From: Dendrophyllia cribrosa
Lineage: Eukaryota > Cnidaria > Anthozoa > Scleractinia > Dendrophylliidae
Length of the DNA stretch: 64,000 bases
Assembly: GCA_024195265.1 (NCBI GenBank)
Contig: JAJLRJ010000003.1
Span: forward strand, 33,835,143 to 33,899,142
Reading direction: 5' to 3'
In this document: piece after piece, positions 32,701 through 44,700 of the stretch
How positions within the stretch are numbered: the first letter of the stretch is position 1
How the letters are laid out: each line of letters starts with the position of its first letter
Made by a program: the position numbers and the translations under genes
The notes under the pieces: model-generated
What the model saw: the letters and a program-made list of their open reading frames with translations, nothing else
Database searches by the model: none
What the model was told of the DNA's origin: nothing

Positions 32701-35700
32701 CTTGAAGAGGTACCTTGAACAAGATAAACATGACCATGAAATTGGAGGAAAATGTGTCCAAATTCAGCCCTGGATAATTCTAAAGTCGTATCTCTGGAAA
32801 CAAAACAAACAAAAAACATTTTCAATCATCTCAGCAATTTGTAGTTTAAATTAATTTAGACAGTGTGACCACCCTAAATGCAAGAAAATGCCTTAGAGCG
32901 TGTTCTTTTGGTACAACCGTTTTTGGTTGTTTGGGTTGGTTGGGTTTTCTCGTGTTCTAATGGAAAAAAAACCGTTTTTGCTTGGTTTGGTTGATCAACT
33001 GTTTCAACCAGCTCTGAACCTGGTCTAGCGCCCGCTGGCATATTGGCAGATGACAAATCCCTCTTGTTTGTTTACGCTTCAAAGTGAACCCAGCTCTGCA
33101 GGCTCTAATTCATTAGTGACTGAAGATGAGGGTTTTTCACAGTGGACGGATGAAAGCGTCAAATTGTTAATCTCACTGTATCACGAACATGAACACAAAT
33201 TCGCCGACGTGAACTTCAAAAACAACGTCTTCGTCAACTTCGGATACGGCAAGGGCCAGAGCAGCAACTTCACAGATTCCGGCCACCATCTTGGCGAAGT
33301 TAACCTGCGTTACATAAAGAAAGCCTGGTATTGATTATCCCCATGCCAATTAAAGCACGCATTTCAACCACAACGGTTAGAAAAACGGTTAGAAAGGTCA
33401 GAAAAGTGTTCTACATGTATTGGGACACCTCAACCAAATCAACCAAAACTGGTTTAGGTTGAAACGGTTGTCCTTGATAGAACACGCCCTTAGAGAGGTG
33501 GTTGCTCAAGAGAGGACTTAGAAAAAAATATCAATTAATGTGTTTGGTATCATGGACCTTTGGTTGCTACTGAGATGATTGCATAAGGGAGGATGATTGC
33601 AAGGAAAAGTTACTGTACACTGTATATTTTCCTTTTTTCAAAGTAAATCATGAACATCAGTCCTTACCTTGTATTGTGTCTGGCAACAACTTTGTTCAGT
33701 GTTTTGTGAAGGTTGGTTGATGCTGCTGGGAAGGGATTTTTCACTGCAATGCTGCAAAATGAGCATTTCACAAAAGAGCTAAAGAATTTTACAATACAGG
33801 TTTCTCATAAAATTATAAATGACACATTGTTTTTTTTTCTGGATCATTAACGGCACATAATTTATGTTGCCATATGAGTGAGCTTGTTTATGTCAAAAAC
33901 AAAGAAAAGTCTTTATGCAGAGTTTCAAGTCTCTCCTGTACATCTGGCGCCGGTTGTTCAAAAGGTGGATAGTGCTATCCAACAGGTAAATCACTATCCA
34001 CTGGATAAGTATTAGCAAAACCAATTGTGTTATCCACTCGATATTGATTTATCCGGTGGATAGCGCTATCCATCTTTTGAACAACCGGGGCCTGGACCAC
34101 ACAGAATTAATAATTATGATTACTTTACACATAGACCACTGTTTCTACATGTAACATTGTCTTGCAAGATGTTTACAATATGATCTAATGAACAATAATA
34201 TTTGTCTGCAAAACTACCTTTCAAGATCACAATGTTCATAATAATATAACCAATTTAATTTTTATTAAACTAAATAGGGTGCTTACTTAACACATTTTTG
34301 TAGCTACATGTACAGCTGTACCTTGAAACTTAATATAATTTCCTCTCTTAGTAATACAACATGTAACTATAGTTTGTCCAAAACACTACAAAATCCAAAT
34401 ACCTCCTGCAGTAGTAGTAAACTGTTACCAGCTCATCTCCTTTGCCACTGGCTAAAATGGCCAGCTGATTATAGGGCTGACCTGTTGTTAAAAAAAAAAA
34501 ACAGCAATGTGATAAACAGTGGAATTAATTTATAATAGAGCTAAAGCAATAACAAAGAACCTAAAAGACACGACAAACATTATAGGCAAATTAAAGCATG
34601 AAATAACAGCTGCATTCGGCATTTTGCTTTATTGTAACTGATGATGACGGATTAGTCTTTGCAAATGGTTTGAACCCTGGATTATCAGTAGTGTGAATTA
34701 GAGTGCGATTGTCTGGGTTGGTGTAGTTATGAAAAGAACTGTTATTTACTAACTTGAAAAAAACATCACTGAACTAATGCCAACAGCTGTCTGAGGCTAA
34801 ACAACTAACCAACATTAACATCAATGAAACAAAAAACAATACACTTGCATTGTAACTCTCTGACAAATTTGACTACATGCATGTAACAATACATGTGGAC
34901 CGAGAAAAATTACACTAACAATACACAAATCGAAAAACACCAATCACTGACTTGAGTCTCAACAGCCAATAACTGGCCAAATGACAGCAACACTCAGTTA
35001 AACTCTGACCTGAGATGATTACCGCTCAGGTTGTCAAAGAGTCAGTCACTGTCAACAAAACAGTTCTTTCCAAACCTTTAAAATCAAAATGTTTGAATGC
35101 ACTTTTTCAAAGACTTCATTTCAAGTTTGTTGATTTTGAGACCTTTCTGTTATATCACTTGTGCATGATCACTTAGTAAGCTAGAATAAAATGTTTTCCA
35201 TACCATTTGAAGGAACTAAAACAAGAGCATGATGGTAAAACACTTCAGCTTGGTCTGGATCATCACAATAACGAGCTGTATGTAAATTCAAGATAAAAAT
35301 ATGTGACCTTAAGTCAGTGTTGTTATTCACTTATTTATTCTGATTACACTCAGTAGAACCACTACTAACAGCCACCTCCCCATATTATGGCCACCTCTCA
35401 TAACAGCTACCTCCACATAACAACCACCTCTCATGCCAGCTACCTCCCTATAGTGGCCACCTCTCATAACAGCCACCTCCCCATATTATGGCCACCTCTC
35501 ATAACAGCTACCTCCACATAACAACCACCTCTCATGACAGCTACCTCCCTATAGTGGCCACCTCTCATAACAGCTACCTCCCCATAACAACCATCTCTCA
35601 TGACAGCTACCTCCCCATAGTGGCCACCTCTCATAACAGCCACCTCCCCATATTATGGCCACCTCTCATAACAGCTACCTCCCCATAACAACCACCCCTC

Positions 35701-38700
35701 ATGACAGCTACCTCCCCATATTATGGCCACCTCTCATAACAGCTACCTCCCCATAACAACCACCTCTCATGACAGCTACCTCCCCATAGTGGCCATCTCT
35801 CATAACAGCTACCTCCCCATAACAGCCATCTCTCATAACAGCTACCTCCCCATAACAACCACCTCTCATAACAGCTACCTCCCCATAGTGGCCATCTCTC
35901 ATAACAGCTACCTCCCCATAACAACCACCTCTCATGACAGCTACCTCCCCATAGTGGCCACCTCTCATGCCAGCTACCTCCCCATAGTGGCCACCTCTCA
36001 TAACAGCTACCTCCCCATAGTGGCCACCTCTCATGCCAGCTACCTCCCCATAGTGGCCACCTCTCATAACAGCTACCTCCCCATAACAACCACCCCTCAT
36101 GACAGCTACCTCCCCATAGTGACCACCTCTCATAACAGCTACCTCCCCATAACAACCACCTCTCATGACAGCTACCTCCCCATAGTGGCCATCTCTCATA
36201 ACAGCTACCTCCCCATAACAACCACCTCTCATGCCAGCTACCTCCCCATAGTGGCCACCTCTCATGCCAGCTACCTCCCCATAGTGGCCACCTCTCATAA
36301 CAGCTACCTCCCCATAGTGGCCACCTCTCATGCCAGCTACCTCCCCATAGTGGCCACCTCTCATAACAGCTACCTCCCCATAACAACCACCCCTCATGAC
36401 AGCTACCTCCCCATAGTGACCACCTCTCATAACAGCTACCTCCCCATAACAACCACCTCTCATGACAGCTACCTCCCCATAGTGGCCATCTCTCATAACA
36501 GCTACCTCCCCATAACAACCACCTCTCATAACAGCTACCTCCCCATAACAACCACCTCTCATAACAGCTACCTCCCCATAGTGGCCATCTCTCATAACAG
36601 CTACCTCCCCATAACAACCACCTCTCATGACAGCTACCTCCCCATAGTGGCCATCTCTCATAACAGCTACCTCCCCATAACAACCACCTCTCATGCCAGC
36701 TACCTCCCCATAGTGGCCACCTCTCATGCCAGCTACCTCCCCATAGTGGCCACCTCTCATAACAGCTACCTCCCCATAGTGGCCACCTCTCATGCCAGCT
36801 ACCTCCCCATAGTGGCCACCTCTCATAACAGCTACCTCCCCATAGTGGCCACCTCTCATAACAGCTACCTCCCCATAGTGGCCACCTCTCATGCCAGCTA
36901 CCTCCCCATAGTGGCCACCTCTCATAACAGCTACCTCCCCATAATGGCCACCTCTCATAACAACAGCCATGAACAGTTCTAACTTAACCTTGCTTATTCA
37001 CTCAAATCCCAGGGTGTTCATTAGGCATCGGAGATCGGAGAATTCTCCGCCTACTACGCAGAATTCTCCGGCTAAATTTCAATGGCAATATGTAGCTATC
37101 TTCGCCCTTTCATAATATTCTCCTGTTACTTTACACTAGTCTCCTGCTACTACAATTCTTAATGAAAACCCTGAAATCCTCTACATGTAATAATAATTAT
37201 TATTGATAACCTTCCCATAAGGGCCACGATCGCCACCATTGTAGAGAGGTTCAAAATGTATTAATAAATTAGGTACACCATTGCTAAAAGGAGAATCACA
37301 AGTAGTGTTTTTTTACAGTGCACAAGACATTTTAATTTACATGTACATGTAGGTTACTTACTAGATTCTCAGTATGAATCAATGGCTTGAATGAGCAAAT
37401 ATGAAGCATTTCGACCCTTCCCACTCCTGGATGTTTTGTTTCATTGACCCTCCCACCCCGCACCCCCCACCCCCTGCATGCAACTCCCTACCCTCCTCTC
37501 CTTCCAATGCCGTCAACATGGGTAAGGCAGGTGACTATGATATATACACTGTAGCAAGCTCAATGTTAACAGCCAATCAGGTGATCAAAGGAAATTTTGT
37601 CACACCGCTATAATTGTACTTGTTCATTGCTTCATGTATTCACAAGCTAAAAAGGTAGTGCATGTACTGTAGCATGGCAAAAATAAAAAAAAAATAATTA
37701 TTTTCCCTGGATATCAGTTTTGAGTTATGAGTTTTATCTTACTGTACACGGTATGATGGTGACTTAAAATCAATGTACTCACCTATATCCCCTAGGTGCA
37801 CCAGACAATCTTGACAGATGTAATAACATGACTGAGTGTGAGGCTTCTTAGATGGACTGGTGTTCCCATTGATTTCTGAATGCAGTAAATGGATAATGAT
37901 CGATAATTTAGTGTATAATATTTCATGGTATCTGAACCCTTCCAAAACTGATCTCCACCTTCACATTAGTCTGCAATATGGACCTCCTTGGGCTTCTTGC
38001 AGTTCTTTTTTAATGCCCTGCCATGTCATGTACCTAGCACTCCTCAAGGAAGAAATCTTAAAACATAAAGGGGTTGTGGCCATTTGGTTAACCTGGCTGA
38101 TTGGTGACCCCACCTTTTTGTTTAATACATTGGTTTCTTTAACCTGCAATGTTTTACAATTCCTGAGAACAGGGATTAAAATAATATTAGTGTTTTGGAA
38201 GGTTAAAAACCCAAGCACCAACAATTTGTTCTCAAATAGTTTGTGGCTGCACAGGGTTTGCAAATGCCCCGGGGGAGGGGGGTGGGGGGTACTCAGGTAT
38301 ATTAAAGACAGGGAGGTGCAAATGAGGCCAATAGAGTCCAAATTATGGCACAGGATGTAACCCTCCAAAAGTACTTTTATTCTCTGCATAAAATAGGTAA
38401 AAAAAGACGTCACTAAACCACTAAAACAGAAAGTCACCTTGTCATTTGCAAGTAGTTTACATTTGAACATGAAACTGATACAATTGTTTGACATAAAAAA
38501 AAATGAGAACCCTGGGTTTTGCTTTTGGTCAACCCCCCAAAATACATGGAGTCCTTATGAAAATCTTTACCCCAAAAAGGTCACCACAAATTTTCCTAAC
38601 CCAAAAAAAACCTTGTTCACACCTTCCCGTTGACCACTAATATGCCCGGGTCCCAAGTAAACTTAACCTTTAAGCAGGATAAGGATTACAGTAGTTTAAC

Positions 38701-41700
38701 GACAATAGCACAGCACCTACCTTCAAGAATGCCCAATTGTGAAGATCTGACATGGCCTGGAATGTCTAGCCTGTATGTCAAACACAATTCCTGCAAAAGC
38801 TAGTAGAACAATCAAATTTCTAATCAGATACTTGGTCCTTGACAAGACAGGAATAATTTGCATGTAACTCTTTAGGATGAATTCGCTGTTTATAGCAGTA
38901 AATAAATGTTACTGATCTCCAGTACATTATTTTATTTTATTCACCAGACATTGCTAATAGAATTTTAGTCAGGAACTGGATCAAAGGCTCCTATGGGCCA
39001 GCTCGTGAATATGAAATGTTCGGACGCTCCCCTGTCCCAGTCGTTTTGCTTCATTGACCACCCATCCCCTGGTGTCCTACTCCCCACCCTCCCCTCCCTC
39101 CAATGCCATCCCCATGGATAAAGCAGGTGACCACTGCATATCATGGGCTCAATGTCCACTGACCCTCCCCTCTCCTAGGTGTTTTGCTCCACCGACCCCT
39201 CCCCACCTTCCAACACTGTCCCATGGGTAAGACAGGTGACAATTACATATTGTGAGCTCACTGCTAACAGCCAATCAAGTGAGCAAGCAATTAAGCAATT
39301 GAGCGAACTGGTGATCGAGCGATTGAGCAAGCGATTGAGTGATCTACTAGAGTGAAATATTCACATATTTATGAGTTAAAAAAGGCAAATTTTAGATGTG
39401 TGTTTTCCATGGAAATGTTATTTTTGGCTCAGGTGTATAATCCACAAACAATTTTTCCAAGACTTGGAAATCCTAAAAGGCATCATCCACATTTCTTTCT
39501 TCTTAAAACAATAACGATGATGGTTCAATGTACCTGAATATAGAAACCACTGGCAGCCTCAAGAAACAAGGTCAAAATAGCTTGAACTTCCACCTTTTTT
39601 GAGCCCTGGGCAGTGATAAAATGCAAGTAAAAGTTACTATGTGTAACCTGATATCTGTGGTACGATAAGCAACTAGGAGTATTGTGTTACTCCTCCCTCT
39701 ATGGGATTATGCTAGTCCACCACAGGATTACCAATATTTAATATGTTCTAACAGCAGCATACACTGTAAGTGGCTTTAGTAAAGAGCATTTCCAAATTGT
39801 TTCAATCCTGAATACACACTGAACTACATACATGTACAGCTGTAGTCAGACTACTGAAATGATTAAAAAATACCTTTCGCTCCTTTGTTTGCTGTCTTAA
39901 AAAATCCACCTGGCTTTTAAAAGCACTATTCCACCTGAGATTTCAACAATAGAATGATAAATGAGGTAGTTTCAGTAGTGCTGCATCGATGGGGAAGTAC
40001 AGTACATAAAACACCAAAATTTGGTATAAACTGAGTGAATAACTAAAAGTAAATTGGCTACCATAAAGCAATTTGTTAGTACCATGGTTAATTTACTATA
40101 AAGGAATAAACTGTGGTGCCACACCGATGGAGTAGTAACACACCAAAGTTTGGTACCAATTGAGGTGATTACAAATTCCCTTGAATTTAATAAATAAATA
40201 AATAAATAAATAACCATATTTAGAGAGGAAAGCCGCATCAGCTGTAGCTGGTTTTCATGCAGGTCCTCTTTCCAGATCGAATTGGAATTTAGAATGTTGG
40301 TTTTTGAGGAAAGGGAAAAACCGGAGTACCAGGAGAAAAACCTCTCGGAGCAAGGAGAGAACCAACAACAAACACAACCCACATATGACGCCGGGACCGA
40401 GGATTGAACCCGGGCCACATTGGTGGGAGGCGAGTGCTCTCACCACTACACCACCCTTGCTCCCAGGGGCGATTAGTTTTTTTATTGCTCCGTAACGGAG
40501 GGATTAAATAAATAAAAATAAATAAATTGACTTTGGCTGTTTTTTTTTTGGGAAAACCCGAATCTGGATTCTTGAATCCAAAAAAGGATTTTGCGTTTTT
40601 TTACTAAAATCCCAAAACAGATCATGAATCCGTTGAATCCATACTTCGGTGAGATTTTTCCGATCAAATCTCAATCCGGATTTTTAGATTCGTGATCTGA
40701 GCGTTTTTTGGAAATGGATTCGAAAAAAATACATCTGACAAGCGGTCTTTCATGCAAATTTACTCGTTCCGTTCGCTGTTTTGTTCCTTTCACAATTTCA
40801 TGGGCAATTCAGGTAAGATTTTATTGTGTATTTTCGAGCAGACTCATGCACTGATAAACACAATATAAGAGAGTCAAAATAGGTTCATTTACATACCTAT
40901 ATGGTTTTTTCACACTACAAATTGTAAATGATCCGTTTTAGGATTTATCGTTTTTTTGGTCATGACAAATCCATAATGATCTGAGATCACAAATCCAATT
41001 TTGGATTCTCCCCCCAAAAAATGCAGCCTTTGTTTAACAAGGGTGACACTTAACAGTCATGTGACTAACAAACCGGTGGCCCTCGAATTCCAGGTCGTTT
41101 TGGAATTAGAAATGTTAGTTTTTATGAAGGGAGGAAAAACCGGAGGACCAAGAGAAAAAACCCTCAGAGCAAGGATGAGAACTATTAACAAATTCAACCC
41201 TGCACATATGACGCTGAGTCTGGGAATTGAACCCTGGACACATTGGTGGAAGGCAAGCGCTCTCACCACTGTGCCATCCCTGCTCCCAAATTTTGTATAA
41301 ATTATACTTCCTTATTTTGAGGGGGGCATTTTTTAATTTGGGAACCCAAAGGCAATATCAAACATTCTTGGTAGAAGTTGTGCCTGAAGCACATAAAAAT
41401 TCCATAACAAAAAACTAAACTGAATGTGGGCTTTTAAAAGTGCTGAGGCATTAATGAATTGGCATCATACTTTAGGTTACTAACTGTTATTTGGTGAAAG
41501 AAGAAGGGGAAGGGGGAATTGAAGAGAGATGATTTCATTCTACACGTACATGTACATGTACACTGACAGTACACACATGTATTTCAAATATTTTCCTACA
41601 AAGAAGTCAATTATTCAAGAGGGGTGATTAATTGAGGCATGGCTATTATTTGAGGAAATGTGTTATGTAAATTGGTGCCTGTAAATACATACATGTAGAT

Positions 41701-44700
41701 TAAAAAGCTGGCCCCAGTTGTTCAAAAAGTGAATAGCACTAGCCACCCAATAAATCGCTATCCAGTGAATAACACAAAATATTTCGTTATGACTTATACA
41801 CTGGATAGTAATTTATCCAGTGGATAGCGCTTTTCACCCTTTGAACAACCGGGGCCAGCTTTTTAATCTACATGTACAGTATTTACAGTTTTAGTAATTT
41901 AACAATACAGCATTGTCAGTTAAACCTGTAACCCATGACACATACATTGAGGGGTGTCAGTCAAGTAAGTGTTGCAGTGTTCATAACTAGCATTTTGAAC
42001 AACTGAACAGATACAAAGTTTAGAAAGGCCTTTTGGCCATGTGCCACCTTGTTACACCAAATGAATGTACAGAAATACAAACGTCATGTATAGAACAGGC
42101 CTAGGTAAAGGTATTGAAAACCCTACAATAGAACTGTATTTTTTTGCACATACTGTATAATGAATGTTTTTGACTTGTTGCATATAAATTTTGGTTAAAT
42201 TGTCTTTTGGTTTAAAAATTTTCAAACCAGTTTAATTTTATTTTTCCTTTAATTGTCTCAGATTCATTACCATATTCCGAGACAAAAGAAAACAAAAATC
42301 AAACTGGTTTGAAAATTTTTAAACCAAAGAAAAATTTGAACCACAACACGTTGAGGAAAAAGGGTTTGAGTGACATTCACTCCATGTTGGGGGTATGGAT
42401 ATTTTCTTGAACCACACATAAAAAAAAAACTCACAGGTCTTGTTCAACTTTCTTATCTAATGCAGACTCTAGATCTGTCAACAGGATGCTCTTGTAGAGG
42501 TCCTGTAATCTGAGAAAAGAGGATTTAAAAAAAAATAAATTTATAAACATACCGCAATGACTCAATTTAGCGCCCTCCTTCCAATAAGTGCCCCATTTCT
42601 AATAAGTGCCGGGCCCTTTGAGTGTTAATGTTTTGTTAACAAGCCCCACTTGAGTGTTGTTTTTAGCATCTCTTGTCTCGAAAGTTATTTTCATGTGAGA
42701 GCACTCCTTTAAATGCCAGATCGGGATTTGACCGTATTTTTACAGTCAAACTTATTGTATTTTATCTTATTTTCCCTTCTTTTATCTTTGGATCAAATAA
42801 TATATTTACCTCAAATTTACTCCATTAACTCTAACTATATTTCTAAAACAATGGTGGAATTGATTTCAGAGATTTGTAAAGGATAGGTGAAGTCAGTAAC
42901 ATGCATAAATTGTCTCAGTTGGTACCAAATCAGACTCGCACATGTAATTATTGTGATTATAAATAACCAACGCCAACACTGCTACCTTGAACTACTGCTA
43001 AATCGAGCTATTTTTGTTTCCCTTAAGAGTTTGAGTCAGGGGGTACTACAGTGTGTACAGTGTAGCAAGGGATTTGAAATAATCAAGTTCAAGAAATTGC
43101 ATAGTAAAGTAAGTACTGAAGCGAAGACTTTATATGTGAGATGTATAAAACACTAATAAACTGACAGAATGACTGAAAAATAATAAGAAAATTGAGGGGA
43201 AGTTGATATTATGGGGAAGTTGAAATAATTTAAAGGGAAGTTGATATCAGGTTGGGAAAGCCAGGGTTCAAGACAGCTGGACTACACTTCCTGTTTCAAA
43301 GAACAAAAAAATTCCAACAGCTATATCTATAAATCTGAGGTGAAATAAAGTTTATGCATGTACATGTAACTTATACACTTTATTTTCGCGACACTTTAAT
43401 TTTGCGATTTTCTGAAAATTGCAAAAATTTGATGTCACGAAAATTAAGAGTCACGAAAATTTGCATGCACGAAAATTAAGTGACCATACACATAAGCTTT
43501 GAGTGAAATATTAGACCTTTAATGATCGTTCTGAGTCCACTTATTTAATGTCTTCGTTGTCCTTTTAATCAATCTCCCCTGCACCACTAGATATTATACC
43601 TTGCAAGTTTTTACCAACTGGTGTCCCATGATAACGAGCATAAGAGAAATACAAATCAAATGCAAAAATTTATATGTAGTCTGGTTTATTTTTGTTTTTG
43701 AATCAAATAGCGAAGGTATTTCATGACTGATTTATTGACTAAATCATGAGTTTCTACAAATTTAAAAAAATCGCAAAAATAAAGTGTTGTGAAATATGAC
43801 CATCCCCAAATCGCGAAATTAAAGTGTTGCAAAAATAAGGTGTAATACATGTAAGGTATGTACAAAGTTTAAACTCAATCATTATGTATATAGCAAGTAG
43901 CTCAATACCTTTGTCTAGACTGCCACCCCTCGCTGCCAACAGTGAAATCATCGACGTTACCTACAAAGGAAAGAGGATAATATTAGGTTTTTTCACACCT
44001 TATTCTACAGTCAATTATCTGCTTGACTTGTCGTTAGTCATCTCGATTGTTTTTTTTTTCTTTTGAATCCCAAGATGCACTGATTTGTTGTTGTTGTCAC
44101 AACATGATATTTGCAATACATACTTTGTGAGTAAGGAGCTCTTAGTCGGGCAGGTCTTCAGCCTACACAGGAACTATGCAAAATTAACCTTAGACAAAAT
44201 TAGAAGTGGAAGTATTAAATAAAATATCATATTAAGTAATATTTACCACTTTTGTCCAAAAATGTTTTCCAAGGTTACAGCTAGTTTAAGATACTGCTAT
44301 TTTCTTTCTAATGTCTTACTTTCAGGCAGAGTTTGAGTGCTTTGCCGTCCCAGTCCCAAGTTATTAAGAAATTTAATCTGTAGTCCTTACTGATGATTAA
44401 AAAAAACCAACAAGGCACAAATTCGAATAATTTAACAACAAAGAAATCAACATACACTAGCTTGAATTTACATTTCAGAAGTTAAAATTTGTTCAGTAAC
44501 ATTGAAAAACCTACTGAAACCAAAACGAAGCAGCATATTAATTGAGCTAAAACTTTCTAATCAGTTTGCTGAAAAAGGGAAAACAAAATTAAATAAGCTT
44601 AAGCTAACGAGAAACAACTTTTTTGGCACGTAAATAAACAACTTACATTTCAAAGCGGCTTTCAATGTTTCAGCTTGCCTGTTGAAAACGAAAACGATAA

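Noticed and set aside
34622..34700. Possible C/D-box snoRNA (TGATGATGACGG...)
   Set aside because: On the strand opposite to SMG7, no D box with a terminal stem, and the area belongs to a dispersed repeat.
35708..36982. Open frames of about 420 codons on both strands
   Set aside because: They follow entirely from a stop-free 33-bp tandem repeat inside SMG7 intron 8; no start context, no splice link and mirror frames on both strands.
37860..38494. Frames of 166 and 177 codons in SMG7 intron 7
   Set aside because: One overlaps exon 8 on the opposite strand. Neither shows conserved protein features, and the G-rich tract produces the GGGGWG and PHPPPPG stretches.
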